The notes beneath the pieces were generated by a model, which searched no databases, was not told the DNA's origin, and saw only the letters and a list, made by a program, of their open reading frames with translations. The position numbers and the translations under genes are program-made. Positions 23,524 through 35,844 of a DNA stretch of 64,000 nt are shown here, one piece after another. Position 1 is the first letter of the stretch. Every line of letters begins with the position of its first letter. This DNA comes from Mantis religiosa (lineage: Eukaryota; Arthropoda; Insecta; Mantodea; Mantidae): NCBI GenBank assembly GCA_030765055.1, contig CM060947.1, positions 225,816,456 through 225,880,455 on the forward strand, given 5' to 3'.

Positions 23524-23707
23524 GCCCGTTGTTGTGGCGTGGTGGTAGCGTATTTGTCTCACATTCGAAAGGTCTCGAGCTCAAATCTAAGTCAGTACGA
23601 GTTATATGGATAAGGTTTCTCTTATCCTAGAAGATGAACGTCAGGTAATTCTAAAGTTTATCAACCCTGGACCCCTTTAAACTTCATTCATCGTCAAATA
23701 TGACTTA
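23524..23707 (+). mobile_element. SINE-B, diverged
   Basis: GCCCGTTGTTGTGGCGTGGT, then TCACATTCGAAAGGTCTCG, a weak box B (AGCTCAAATCTAAG), GGATAAGGTTTCTCTTATCC, and the 3' end TCAAATATGACTTA. The GAGCATCATTTCACC segment is missing. Confidence 0.7.
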
Positions 23708-23753
23708 TAAATGAACACAAGAAATAAAAAATAATAAAAAGGGAATAACAATA

Positions 23754-24268
23754 GTGAAGCGTTTAAGAGTTGCGCACTATATACCAGAGGAAGACAGCTT
23801 CGAGAGTTGTGACGTATTTCAGTCGGGAGTGAGGCGTGCAATGCGTGTGACGTCAAATGGGGTGCTGAGTACAGAACTTGAGGGTTCATTCAGGTTTAGC
23901 ACACTCGATGACAACAACGTAGCTGCCACGTACCTAATGGAACTGTTAAATTTACAATGTGATGATTTATTGAAGGACAAATATACACACAAAGAGACTT
24001 TGCTGATTTTTACAAGAATGTCCCCCAAACCAGATTTTCGAGGTTGTATTTACTTGCTGCACGGACATTGTGTATGTTTGGCTCAACATATGTATGCGAA
24101 CAATTTTTTTCTGTTATGAAGTTAGCTAAGTCCAAACCCCGAAGTACCTTGTCGGTTCACAATCTAACACGCAGCCTTCGATTACAGATTTCCCAGACAT
24201 TACCTCCTGACATGTATAAAACAGTTAAAGAAAAACGAAACAGAAAGTGTCGGAAAATGCCCACCTAA
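23754..24268 (+). pseudogene. hAT-type transposase relic, C-terminal dimerisation region
   Basis: One frame gives TYLMELLNLQCDDLLKDKY followed by FTRMSPKPDF. After a frameshift near 24,040 the next frame gives ARTLCMFGSTYVCEQFFSVM, SKPRSTLSVHNLTRSLRL and ISQTLPPDMYK. The pattern L-x-x-LQC-D..., then LFGSTYxCEQxFSxM-K-x-KxRSxL-x-xxL-x-LRL, is the C-terminal dimerisation region of hAT transposases as found in GTF2IRD2/ZBED5-like proteins. The N-terminal BED finger and the catalytic core are not seen, and the first about 45 residues (from MKRLRVAHY) are not recognisably hAT. It is a 3' fragment with at least one frameshift and cannot be functional. Confidence 0.7.
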
Positions 24269-24553
24269 TTTTGTTCTCAATGGGTCTCCTCTAATTTGCA
24301 GAGAAAATTACTTGATATATTATTTCATTTACTTTATAGCATACCTTCTGATAAACTATGACTTAGAAGTTTTATACATTTTCTCATAACAATGAGCCAA
24401 AATGTAATTGTTTATAAACTTCGACCAAATGTGTAATTAAAGCAGCCACCATTAATATAACACCCAAGATGTAAGTTGTAGATATTATTAACACCCAGTA
24501 CGTTTGCTGTCTTTCCTACTCGCACACATCAAACTATTCCTTCCCCTTCGACA

Positions 24554-24795
24554 GGCCACGCCGTGGCTCAGTGGTTAGACCGCTTGGCTCTCACCAAGGC
24601 GGCCCGGGTTCGATCCCAGGCGACCGCAAAGTGAGATTTGTAGTGGACAACACGGCGTTGGGGCGGGTTTTATCCGGGACCTCCGGTTTCCTCCGCCATC
24701 TCATTCCACCGGTACTCCATCTTCATCTCATGTATCAACAGTGTCACCGCCTGCGGTACCGTATGTAGTAAAAGCGGGCGTTAAACACTACACAT
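24554..24795 (+). mobile_element. SINE-A, full length, well preserved
   Basis: GGCCACGCCGTGGCTCAGTG head, box B GGTTCGATCCCAGG, body ending GCGGGCGTTAAACACTACAC. Exact 13-bp flanking repeat TTCCCCTTCGACA at 24,541-24,553 and 24,796-24,808. The intact duplication suggests a fairly recent insertion. Confidence 0.95.
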
Positions 24796-24808
24796 TTCCC
24801 CTTCGACA

Positions 24809-25455
24809 GCAGAATCAGCACGGTGACTTCACACGTCAACCTGCCTTACGTTCGGGGGCATATTTTGCGGTGAGAGCTGGCAGAGCTGACGTCACACCGC
24901 TGCTGCCTGTCTTCCGCTGCTATATGCTAACCTTCAAATCCCATACTCTGTCCATTCTATTGAGAAGAAAACTGCAAACTGATAGAATTTAAATAAGAAT
25001 AACTCAATAACGGAGTATTTGGAAAGAGCTCATACCACAGAGAGGTCCTATAAAATAAATGTGTGTCATGTGATGCACATTTCTTCTATTGTTTAATGTT
25101 TAGCGGTTATTCAAGATTTTATAAATTTCCTTTACTTTTCATGTAAACTTTTCGTCGGATTAAGATTAAATATTCAAATATTTCGAAAAATGATCCATTA
25201 AGGGATAGTTTTGAGTAGATAAGTCTACTTCAACATTTTTCTGCCACATTTTTGGATGGTACTGAATCTAAAGACAAATATTCTTTTGTTTTTAGTTATG
25301 CTGTTCGCAATTGCGCCCGTCTCTTTTTTCTAGCATTGCATGTTTGCTCAGGTGTCTTAAAACATGTACCTATCCGTTTAAATATCCATAGCACTTTTAT
25401 GTGGAGTGCAATATGTCCTCTGCGATAGAGAAAATAAAAATGATTTTTCAATGCC
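24809..25455. other. No recognisable feature
   Basis: Contains a palindromic TGACGTCA at 24,887-24,894 in a short GC-richer patch. Otherwise AT-rich without a supported gene. Confidence 0.35.
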
Positions 25456-25466
25456 TGGTATGAGTG

Positions 25467-26425
25467 ACCGAGAGGGGTGGCTCAGGGGTGGCTCAATGGC
25501 CCGCATTCCGGAGGGCCGGGTTCGATTCCTGTGCCCAACCCACCTGAACCATGGGTTTTTACGGGGGGGGGGGGTTCCCGGGTCGCTAGGTGAATTCTGG
25601 GTTGGTTAATTACATCCCCCAATTTCCTGTCCCTCCATTGCACCTTCATTATCATTTTATATCATCTCTCATCTGGGGGTCTCTTTCAGATTACAAGAGT
25701 CGGTAGGTATGTCGGCGGTGTATGGCAGGATGATATGCTCCGAGTGAACCACTTCGTCCTCCGGTAGGTCGGTTGCCGGTCTCCAACCCAGCTGCTGAGA
25801 CCGCCTCCGAACCACAGCAGGAGGAATTGTCCTCTGACCTGGCCACCATGACCATGACCATGAGGTGCTGGCTGGCTGTATATAGCCAGAAGGTTATTGC
25901 TTCCTGCCCACCCGTTAAGGGTTTTACCACAGGTAAGGTATTTGAACGGGATTTTGTAGGATGGATATGGTGTAGGTTTTGAGATTGAAGAATGTTGTGT
26001 GGTTACAATTATTTTATCTTCGGGATGAAAGGACAGGATGCAATTCCCTGCACCCTGGTGTTTTTAATTTAGTTTTGGGTTGGGGAGAATTTTGTTGCCA
26101 AACAACTTAGGAGATTATGTGGAGCTCAGCTTTAGCTGCTGATAGTATTAGCTCCTGGGTTATCTTCGGTGCCCGCATGCCATGCGGGGGACCCGATGTT
26201 GTCTAGAACGGCGTCTAGTGGGGTCATATCTTCCAGTGATCTAACAAGGGCAGTTAGTTTCCATTTAAGTAAAATGTAGGTTCCCTGCCCTTTGTAGTAT
26301 CTTGCCTCCTTTCCTCTGTCTCCTCTCGCCTCATCCTTCCTCTTGGGTTGCCCCACTTGAGGGTATAGGTACAATACAGCAAGATTTGTACCAGTGCCAA
26401 ATCCCCTTCGTAATCTTAGTCCTAA
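25467..26425 (+). mobile_element. SINE-C, long form, 959 bp
   Basis: Head with duplicated GGGGTGGCTCA words, box B GGTTCGATTCCTGTG, then GTCGCTAGGTGAATTCTGGG, GTATGGCAGGATGATATGCT, GTAGGTCGGTTGCCGGTCTC and, far downstream, CCTCATCCTTCCTCTTGGG and AAATCCCCTTCG at the 3' end. Exact 11-bp flanking repeat TGGTATGAGTG at 25,456-25,466 and 26,426-26,436. About 300 bp in the middle (about 25,850-26,250) is not in the 640-bp copies, so this is either a longer subfamily or a copy that gained sequence before insertion, since the duplication encloses all of it. Confidence 0.85.
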
Positions 26426-26585
26426 TGGTATGAGTGTGCTTGTATACCGGATTTGGTACTTAACCTAGTAGCTTTTACAGATGCGAATAAACATTTTTTA
26501 AGAAATCTTTTCCTTTATATGAATGCGCTTTAGATATTTTTGATTTCCGCAAAAATGGTTCCAACGGTATGTCTTTTTTTTCCTG

Positions 26586-26816
26586 TAATTTACGTCCTCC
26601 AACGTTAAGTCATATCGGACGATGAATGGAATGGGTGAACTGCTGCTCAAATGAGCCCAGGGTCCACAGAGCTTAGAGTTACCCGACATTCATCTTTCAG
26701 GATAAGGGAAAACCACGGAAAAACCTTATCCAGGTAACTCACCCAGAGCGAGATTCGAACTTGGGACCTGTGGAACGTGAGGCAGATATGCTACCACCAC
26801 GCTACCGAGGCGGGCT
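26586..26816 (-). mobile_element. SINE-B, full length
   Basis: Minus-strand head AGCCCGCCTCGGTAGCGTGG, box B AGTTCGAATCTCG, 3' end ACTTAACGTTGGAGGACGTA plus a short A-rich tail. Flanking 8-bp repeat CCAACGGT at 26,561-26,568 and 26,818-26,825. Confidence 0.9.
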
Positions 26817-26825
26817 CCCAACGGT

Positions 26826-27094
26826 GTTGACCATAATAAACTATACTTAGGATATTTAATTGAACAATAAAGGTATTTCTTAACGTTGTGGGGGTAAACT
26901 GCAAAGGTCTCTTCATTCCTATTTTTATATAATTTTCAATAGCTGTTAAACTATCATTGATCAACGGAAAAATAGAATAAAAAAACAGTATTCTTTAAAA
27001 ACAAGCAATTTATCTGAAATACTCGTAATATTCTATGTGATACGCCATTTCCAGAATTTATAATGTTATGTCCTTTTAACCGATTTTATACCAT
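26826..27094. other. No recognisable feature
   Basis: AT-rich spacer between two SINE-B copies. Confidence 0.4.
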
Positions 27095-27190
27095 CTGTTT
27101 AGGATAAGGGAAGGCCCATCTAGGGGCAGCGATTCGAAGTCGCTCTCTTGAATAGAGGCACATACGCTACTCTCTCGCTACACAAATGAA
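27095..27190 (-). mobile_element. SINE-B fragment (head only)
   Basis: Minus strand: GTAGCGAGAGAGTAGCGTAT, then a box B-like GACTTCGAATCGCTG and CCTTATCC. The 3' half is missing. Confidence 0.5.
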
Positions 27191-27732
27191 CCAATATCGT
27201 TAATATTAATTTCAGTTTTGCAATACGTTAACTTATTAACAACCTATCAACAGTTGTTTCAGCCATTTCATAGAAAGAGTAGGCGATTTAAAAGCCAAAT
27301 AATTGCTACCGGTTTTTAGCACTTCAAATCGATATGCACTCTACCTACAATTAAAGTGTAATGAAACAATCTATGTATACGTTCATTCAATTTAAGTTGA
27401 GGTACATAGAAAGAAAAGCATGAAAATAATATACAACTTAACGGCTATAAGCATTTTAATGCCAATATAATTTATACTGTTTCCCCCTGTACCTACAATA
27501 ACTGTATACTTAATTACACTATTTAATCAAATGCTAACGATTAACATAACCAATATATGGTACAAATTGGTACAGGACAAATATCTGATAGAGTAGAAAA
27601 GGAAATGTGAATTAATTATATCATATCTTTATTCTACACTAAGAATAGAAAACATTGTACAAAACATTGTACCACACAAGTGTAGCAACATTTTAATGTT
27701 ATGGAGCTCAGAAAAGTAATGTCCATCCATTA
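27191..27732. other. AT-rich, nothing recognised
   Basis: No long frame and no shared repeat before the trinucleotide arrays. Confidence 0.4.
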
Positions 27733-28512
<780 letters not shown>

Positions 28513-29050
28513 GAAACTAAAATTCACGTGCATTGTATCGGATGACTCTGTTGCACAAACATTATGCACCCCCTATACTGAAATTTTTTACTTCAATAGA
28601 CTGAACAAAGTATTTACCTTTTGCTTAATTTGATGTGCCTGTAATGTCTACATAACATTCTAAAGGTAATCCATAAATTGTTTGATACATAAAATTCTGG
28701 ATAAGTATAATGGCCGGACAACCTAAAAATGAAGGGATGGACGAATGAAACATAGTAGCGCAAGGCTGTCAGTCTTTTTCACTTCCACCAACCCCTTAAG
28801 TTTAGGATAAAGGCTCGACGGGTGCAAGAATGGACGGAATTCCTAGTTTCCTAGAGGCCAGCCAGCGGCGGTTCTTCTCTGCTCGACGCTATCGAGATTC
28901 CTCTACCAAATTTACATTCACCTCTCATTCGTCAACATCGTCGCCTGGTTCTACAACTCTGAAGCAGATGAAGGACAAAATGGGTATAAAAATGAGCGTC
29001 AGGCAAGTCGAGTCTATTGGGAGAAACCTTTTCTTTAAAAGTGTGTGCGT
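28513..29050. other. No supported gene
   Basis: A 74-codon frame at 28,830-29,054 (Ser/Thr-rich) has no recognisable domain. Confidence 0.35.
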
Positions 29051-29270
29051 GTAGTATTTAAAACCAGCGGCTACTACATACCGCACCGCAGGCGGTGACA
29101 CTGATTGTACATGATATGAAGATGGAGCACTGGTGGAATGAGATGGCGGGGGAAATCGGAGATCTTGGCGGAAACTCGCCACAACTCTCTTCCACAAATC
29201 TCACCTTGATGTCGCCCGGGATCGCCTTAGTGAAAGTCTAGCGGTCTAAGCAATAAGCCACGGCGCGGCC
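29051..29270 (-). mobile_element. SINE-A, diverged
   Basis: Minus strand: GGCCGCGCCGTGGCTTATTG head, a box B region damaged by a short deletion (AAGGCGATCCCGGGCGAC), body, and a 3' end with GCCGCTGGTTTTAAATACTA in place of the usual GCGGGCGTTAAACACTA. Confidence 0.8.
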
Positions 29271-29274
29271 ATTT

Positions 29275-29400
29275 TCTGAAATGTTCTCCACGTAAAGTCT
29301 CATCAAATGATGAATGAAATGGAAGTATCGATGCTCAAATGAGCCCAGAGTCCATAGAGCTTGGAGCTGCGCACTTACATCACGAGGAAAACCTTGACCA
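29275..29400 (-). mobile_element. SINE-B 3' fragment
   Basis: Minus strand: CTCTATGGACTCTGGGCTCA, TTTGAGCATCGATACTTCC, ATTTCATTCATCATTTGATG. The tRNA head is missing. It abuts the SINE-A head, so the SINE-A may have landed beside or in it. Confidence 0.6.
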
Positions 29401-29440
29401 CGTTGGCCAGTCGCCGGAGATTGAAGATCTCCCGTATGTA

Positions 29441-30508
29441 AGAAGTACACATTATCGCGGAACCACTTCCCTCAGTTGGTGATTACCGTAATTGGGTAGT
29501 TACGTTAATGCAACATGGACTTCACAGTTATTTATTTTATACCATTGATTTAACTGAAAGTGGAATCCCTTTCAGATATAAAATTGCCCTGTGCATACGC
29601 ACATATTCAGATAGAGAGGCGATAGATGAAATGTACTACTTAATTTAATTACATCTCTTTTGCATTGTGGATTGAATTTTCAGTCGTGAAGTGCATATAC
29701 AATTCAGTATTTTTCTTGGCAAGTACGCAAAACCACACAAAAATGACGTGAGATTTGCCAGTATATACGAGATTTGAAGTTATAGCCTCTCCAATTCACA
29801 CTTACACCTACAAACGCACATTTTATCTTGCACAGTACTCACATGAGCTTAAGTGAGTGTATTTTCCTCGTTTGTTTTTATGTTGTGCTTTTAGATCTTC
29901 CGAGCTTATATCCAGGCGTAAGTTTTGGGTCACGGAGGCAGGAAGCGGACTGATGCTGGGAACGCAAACGTTGAGTTGATGGCATTAACACGGGGTTGAG
30001 TAGCACAGGTTGTTACGTAGCAAAGTTCATTGCCGTCATGCTGCTTTAAAAATCTCAGATTTAATAAATACATTTGTTTCAGAGGAATACAGTGTAGTGG
30101 CTAGTTAAGTTTTCATTTCAGAACGATTGATCCAGTTTTTTCTATTCATTAAAACCGTACATATCAGCAAGATATATCTGTCAGATATAGAAATGCTTGG
30201 TGCCCTCCAATTTTTTATTAAACTACTGCAAAAGCTGTAACAATCAAGTTCAACATTCTGTATTGTAGGGATGTAAGTCTAATTCAAAAACTTATAGAGA
30301 AATTCTCTGGCTTTGTAGATATGTCCGCCATTATTGATGTATTGCAATATTGGATGCAACAATAAATGTGAGTGTATAAAAGTTGATATTTATGATATCC
30401 CATTATTCTGATATGCAACTGTCGTACCATTTACGTAGAAAGAAGCTTCTGTGGTAGGTATTTCTCTTTCAATACATTGGGAACACACATTGTATTTTGA
30501 TGAAAATG
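29441..30508. other. AT-rich, nothing recognised
   Basis: No frame above 60 codons and no shared repeat. Confidence 0.4.
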
Positions 30509-30520
30509 ATCTGATAAGAA

Positions 30521-30615
30521 GGCCGCGCCGTGGCCGACCAGCTTAGACCGCTTGACTCTTATGCACACGGGCTCGGGTTCGATCCCATGCAACAGTAAAG
30601 TGAGATTTGTGGTGG
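30521..30615 (+). mobile_element. SINE-A head, split by a SINE-C
   Basis: GGCCGCGCCGTGGCCGACCA head, box B GGTTCGATCCCATGC, then AGTGAGATTTGTGGTGG. The rest continues at 31,251. The split is marked by a 13-bp repeat AGATTTGTGGTGG at 30,603-30,615 and 31,251-31,263. Outer flanks TCTGATAAG (about 30,511) and TCTGATTAG (about 31,408-31,416) may be the older duplication of SINE-A itself. Confidence 0.92.
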
Positions 30616-31250
30616 GATTGGAATTTAATTACGGAGGGGGTTTGGTGCGTAGGCCACCATGCTGGGCCCTTTGTTCCTATGCCCCCAGGTGGGGCACTCC
30701 TGGGAGGAAGGATGAGGTGAAGGAGACAGAGGACGGCCTACCCAAGGAGCAACGACAGTACAGAGGGCACATTCCCCACAGTTTACTTGGATAGAAACTT
30801 CTCCGACAGGGTAGGACAGCGACACGCTCCCCTGCGGCGGGAAGGCGACGAGCCCAGCAGCCGAGCCCTAATGGTCTTAGGCAGGAGCCCCAAAGCTCCC
30901 TGGTGGCGGTCCCGAAATGGTCCCAGCAGAGGAGTGAAGACCGGCAACCGACCTACCGGAGGAGGAAGTAGCTTTCCTCAGAACATATCATCCTGCCATG
31001 TACCACCGAGACACCCGAGGACACTTCTACCCTGAAAGAGACCACCAGATGAGAGATGGTATGAAATGATAATGAAGAGGAAATGGAGGGACAAGACATT
31101 CAGTGCATGTAATTAACCTACCCAGCATTCACCTAGCGACCCGGAAAAGCCCCGAAAAATCCATGAGTCAGGGAGGTCGGCCACGGGAATCGAACTCGGG
31201 CCTCCCGAATACGGGCCACAGACTAAACCGCCTGAGCCATCCCGCTGGGT
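30616..31250 (-). mobile_element. SINE-C, 635 bp, nested in SINE-A
   Basis: Minus strand: CCCAGCGGGATGGCTCAGGC head, GAGTTCGATTCCCGTGGCC box B, GGATTTTTCGGGGC, GGTCGCTAGGTGAATGCTGG, CATGGCAGGATGATATGTTC, and a 3' end with CCGTAATTAAATTCCAATCC. The same plan as 11,759-12,397, which fixes the boundaries together with the 13-bp target duplication. Confidence 0.93.
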
Positions 31251-31409
31251 AGATTTGTGGTGGACAACGCGGCGTTGAGGCGGGTTTCCTCCGGGACCTT
31301 CGCTTCCCCCCGCCATCATTCCACCAATTGCTCCTTTATTATCTTTTCTTTCATCCCCTTCGCCCCCATTCCGTTCATCTATTTCCCTCAGCCTCATTGC
31401 GGGGACTGG
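31251..31409 (+). mobile_element. SINE-A (A2-type) 3' part after the SINE-C
   Basis: AGATTTGTGGTGGACAACGC, then CGGCGTTGAGGCGGGTTTCC, CCCCGCCATCATTCCACC and AATTGCTCC as in the A2 copy at 10,190-10,432. Confidence 0.85.
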
Positions 31410-31425
31410 TCTGATTAGTGATTAC

Positions 31426-32393
31426 CAAAGCTAGGAAGTTCGTACCGATGAGCCGCCAGACATGGCAGTACTACGCAGCGCTACTAGCCAGGACAAGGTT
31501 CGTCGTAGAATGCAACTCATTACTGCAAAACAGGTGTAACTGCATGACACAGAGCACATTGGTGGTAAGGAAGACATTCGAATATCATCTTTGTTGTGCT
31601 TCAAAGATGAGCAACTAAATTTGCTGTACAACCATTGTATGTTTTCTACAAGTGCACTTATTCATGTCCTTATTTACTTTATTATTTACATTTACATTTC
31701 AGCAGGATACTTCAGCAAATATGGAAAAAACAGAAGCCAGATCGAGAAACTAAATTAGCTGAAATCATTAACGAATTTGCAACAGATTATCAATCAAATA
31801 AATCTTGTTTTAAGGGACATAGAATGAGTTTTTTCATTTGAAAGTCTTCAGATGTACATTATTGGTTTTAGTAATACGGCCGTAGATGAGTAAATATGTA
31901 GTAAAATTCCTACTTTGCCATTTATCTAGTAAGAGTCCTCCGATATTTAAGAAATTAATTTTATTATTTGGATATTATTTTACATTTGATCAGGAATTGT
32001 TATAATCCGCGTTATAATTGCTTGGGTTTTGCCACAATGTATCTATTTAAATAATGAGATCAGCAAGAGACAAACCCGTATGTACTATATATGAATTTGT
32101 ATGTTGTACATAATGATCTAAATATATGTGCATTTGTGAATGTCTAATAAGTCATTTTTTTCTCTGGGCAAAGGGTTTCAATGCCTCTCCGCTGTGCGTT
32201 TCTTATCTATGACTTGTTTTGGATGTCGGGAGGTCGGTCGCAACCTGCACAGGGAACGGCGAGCGGTACGAACTTTCTAGCCCTGGTGATTACCCATCCC
32301 TGGATCTCTCTGTTATCCATAGTTGTGGCTGCCTCACCCAATGTCTAAAATGGCAAAAGGGGTAGAGGACCATAAGGAACAGGACTGCGTTCT
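31426..32393. other. No supported gene; possible splice acceptor at about 31,703
   Basis: A pyrimidine-rich stretch ending TTTACATTTCAG at about 31,703 precedes an open segment reading RILQQIWKKQKPD. It could be a small exon, but I recognise no protein and see no partner exon, so I do not call one. Confidence 0.25.
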
Positions 32394-33393
32394 NNNNNNN
32401 NNNNNNNNNNNNNNNNNNNNNNNNNNNNNNNNNNNNNNNNNNNNNNNNNNNNNNNNNNNNNNNNNNNNNNNNNNNNNNNNNNNNNNNNNNNNNNNNNNNN
32501 NNNNNNNNNNNNNNNNNNNNNNNNNNNNNNNNNNNNNNNNNNNNNNNNNNNNNNNNNNNNNNNNNNNNNNNNNNNNNNNNNNNNNNNNNNNNNNNNNNNN
32601 NNNNNNNNNNNNNNNNNNNNNNNNNNNNNNNNNNNNNNNNNNNNNNNNNNNNNNNNNNNNNNNNNNNNNNNNNNNNNNNNNNNNNNNNNNNNNNNNNNNN
32701 NNNNNNNNNNNNNNNNNNNNNNNNNNNNNNNNNNNNNNNNNNNNNNNNNNNNNNNNNNNNNNNNNNNNNNNNNNNNNNNNNNNNNNNNNNNNNNNNNNNN
32801 NNNNNNNNNNNNNNNNNNNNNNNNNNNNNNNNNNNNNNNNNNNNNNNNNNNNNNNNNNNNNNNNNNNNNNNNNNNNNNNNNNNNNNNNNNNNNNNNNNNN
32901 NNNNNNNNNNNNNNNNNNNNNNNNNNNNNNNNNNNNNNNNNNNNNNNNNNNNNNNNNNNNNNNNNNNNNNNNNNNNNNNNNNNNNNNNNNNNNNNNNNNN
33001 NNNNNNNNNNNNNNNNNNNNNNNNNNNNNNNNNNNNNNNNNNNNNNNNNNNNNNNNNNNNNNNNNNNNNNNNNNNNNNNNNNNNNNNNNNNNNNNNNNNN
33101 NNNNNNNNNNNNNNNNNNNNNNNNNNNNNNNNNNNNNNNNNNNNNNNNNNNNNNNNNNNNNNNNNNNNNNNNNNNNNNNNNNNNNNNNNNNNNNNNNNNN
33201 NNNNNNNNNNNNNNNNNNNNNNNNNNNNNNNNNNNNNNNNNNNNNNNNNNNNNNNNNNNNNNNNNNNNNNNNNNNNNNNNNNNNNNNNNNNNNNNNNNNN
33301 NNNNNNNNNNNNNNNNNNNNNNNNNNNNNNNNNNNNNNNNNNNNNNNNNNNNNNNNNNNNNNNNNNNNNNNNNNNNNNNNNNNNNNNNNNNNN
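32394..33393. other. Assembly gap, exactly 1,000 N
   Basis: The round number indicates a scaffolding gap of unknown true length. Long undetermined frames across it are meaningless. Confidence 0.99.
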
Positions 33394-34229
33394 CGTGAGC
33401 ATTACTAGTACTTTGCTTTAACATATAGAACATTATTGATTTGGAATGTTTAAGCTTGTACCTAAATGACAATTTACTACAAACATGTTATGTTAAATAA
33501 TTGTTCCGCGCGTTAGACATGGGGATATTTATTTTATGTCCTACTGTGGCTGGTTGCCTACATATTGAGGCAAGGCTAACTACAGACTCATCTCCCAAAC
33601 CCCAGAACTGCATAACCAAGTTGTTCGCGCACTCTTAATTCAAGCATATCTAAACACTGGCCGGAAGGCTACATATTACATGAACCAAAAAATGAGCTCC
33701 AGAACACAAGTCCTTAAGCATATCTTATAATCACACTGAAATCCGAATGACTGTATCAGCTGGGGTTCTTAACCACGTAAATTGAATGTTAAATCACCAT
33801 TTTTATGCCACAGCAACGAATAACATAGCCGATGCAGATTGTGGAGTCATTTTACTAACAGATGGTCATTCTCATTACATTTAAACAGTTTTGGATATTT
33901 TATAATTACTACACTTTGAGAAATATTAGCCATATATAAAAAGTTCATTGTGTTAACTCAGCTGTCAGCACAAAAAGAACGCAGTGTACATCAGAATAAA
34001 TCCGCAGTATGAACTGAATCTATAAAATTCACGTATGTAAAAGAAGCTATAAATGTCGGAAGATTAGAAGCAAATCATGAAGGACCGCTCTTAAGTCCAT
34101 GTTGCATAAAATGCAATATGCTATTTTTTTTACTCAAATGTAATAATTATGTACAAATAATATTAGTTAGACCGTTATGTACCCAGTTACCACAAACATT
34201 AAAAGTATGCATGCATTCCTTACTGGAGG
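33394..34229. other. No recognisable feature
   Basis: AT-rich, short frames only. Confidence 0.4.
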
Positions 34230-34485
34230 AGACAGCTTCTTAGTAACGTGGGAGGTTTACGAGGTGAACGACTACGCACTCTGACTCTGGATTCCCCTGG
34301 CGAATGCTGGAGTGGTTCATCTTCTACCACAATTTCGTGTCCATTATTTTCCTTTATTGTCATCTGTTTTATAAATGTATGGCCAGATGTCATGTGTTCG
34401 GCATGTTGTAGCTGGGCGGTGGAAGTGTACCTTGTACAGTTTTCTTTTAGGAGTCGGTCAGAACTGTTTAGTTAGGAGAAATCTC
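34230..34485 (+). repeat. Possible diverged tRNA-less SINE fragment
   Basis: TTCCCCTGGCGAATGCTGG is close to the SINE-C segment GCTAGGCGAATGCTGGG, and TTTATTGTCATCTG is SINE-like, but no head or 3' end of SINE-C is present. Weak call. Confidence 0.25.
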
Positions 34486-35844
34486 CGGGTGCCCTTAGGG
34501 GGGATCCTGAGGTTAAGGAGCTTCAAATGAGCTTCAGAATACCTTCGAACTGGAATCTTTAGGGATTACTACAGTTGTAACCACCTGTCCCGCTGTAAAG
34601 GGAGTTAAGAGTACAAAATTTCAATTTTCAGTCATGAGTTTAAGTCCATCCAAAAGGGCAGTTTTAGAACTTGTGAGAAATTTGTGGAACTATAATTGCT
34701 AGAGGTTTTAGGTTACGATAACCAAGACTCTTGGTGACACCTTATGTCCCAGTATGTGCTGAATGATTGGTACATCTATTGAGCACTTTTAGGCGTGAGG
34801 AGATGTGTCAGTTGGGTTTACCAGTCCAGCCTTGTCAGTGCTGTTGCATTATGAATTATTAATATTTTAGTTATTATAGTAATGCATGCCATCAGGTAAG
34901 TGAACACTGTAATATCCACTAAGTTATGAACCGTGTTTCTTACTACTAACCCAATGTAAGGCTTTAGTTAGAATATAATATAAAATATGTACTGAACCGA
35001 ACCAGTTGATCCTGCAAATATCTCCCCTGTATACAACGGTTCTTGAATTTCTGCCTTATAAAACAAGCATAAGGTGAGGTTGTGTGACGTTCATTAAATT
35101 TAATGATCTGCCAGTGACTGTAAAACCAAACGTGGTGGTCATTATGTGGAACAGAAATCATTCCCAAGAATGTTCACAGAGGAGCTCGTTGAGAAAACCG
35201 CCTCAGAACCAGTGTTTACTGAGACTGTGCTTCATGACATACTGTTTTGAAGAAAATTGCACAAAATAATTTGAATACTTTAAATTTAAATAAACAATGA
35301 TCACAAAAAGCACACACACAAGGTAAAACAATTCTGGCTGTAATTACACAACCTTAATTTATTTCTAAATAAGCATAAGAAAACATTATAAAAATACTCT
35401 TAATTTGCGTATTCTTCAACAGAAGAAAAAGGTGTATTTAAAGAACTGACAGAGGCTATAAAATGTTTATTTGGGCACATGCTACTTAATTTTTGTACAG
35501 TATTTATAGTAGTAGACAGAATAAAAATTAATGCACAATAATTACACTAATAAACACACAAAAATGTGCAGGCAACCTGAATACTGAATTACACTAAGCC
35601 CGTTGCACTATTTGCGAAAATACTTTCATATTTTTCCTATCACGAATGGTCTCGTAATTTTTGGGTGATCTCATATAACCATTATATACTCAGCGCGCTT
35701 AGATTTCCAACATTATACATCTTCCCCAGATATGTATCTGGACCGGATGCCATATTCTTGTGACAAGAACTATCTGACTCCATCAGATCTTCATCTGATG
35801 GAGCAGTACAACCATGTACATCCAAGGATGCTGTTAAAGATACA
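34486..35844. other. AT-rich, no supported gene
   Basis: A peptide reading FNDLPVTVKPN at about 35,095 recalls the NDLP motif of LINE reverse transcriptases, but nothing around it agrees. A direct repeat ATCAGATCTTCATCTGATGG sits at about 35,782. Confidence 0.3.

Noticed and set aside
30552..31035. Proline- and glycine-rich frames in 30.5-31.0 kb as small proteins
   Set aside because: They lie inside SINE-A and SINE-C and are not conserved in the other copies of those elements.
31690..31841. A small exon after the TTTACATTTCAG splice-acceptor-like site
   Set aside because: The peptide (RILQQIWKKQKPD onward) is not recognised and no matching donor or neighbouring exon supports it.
32290..33472. 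Frames of over 360 codons on both strands across the N run
   Set aside because: They are made of undetermined bases in a 1,000-N gap.
35080..35270. A LINE reverse transcriptase fragment suggested by FNDLPVTVKPN
   Set aside because: Only one short motif agrees; no other RT landmarks were found on either side.
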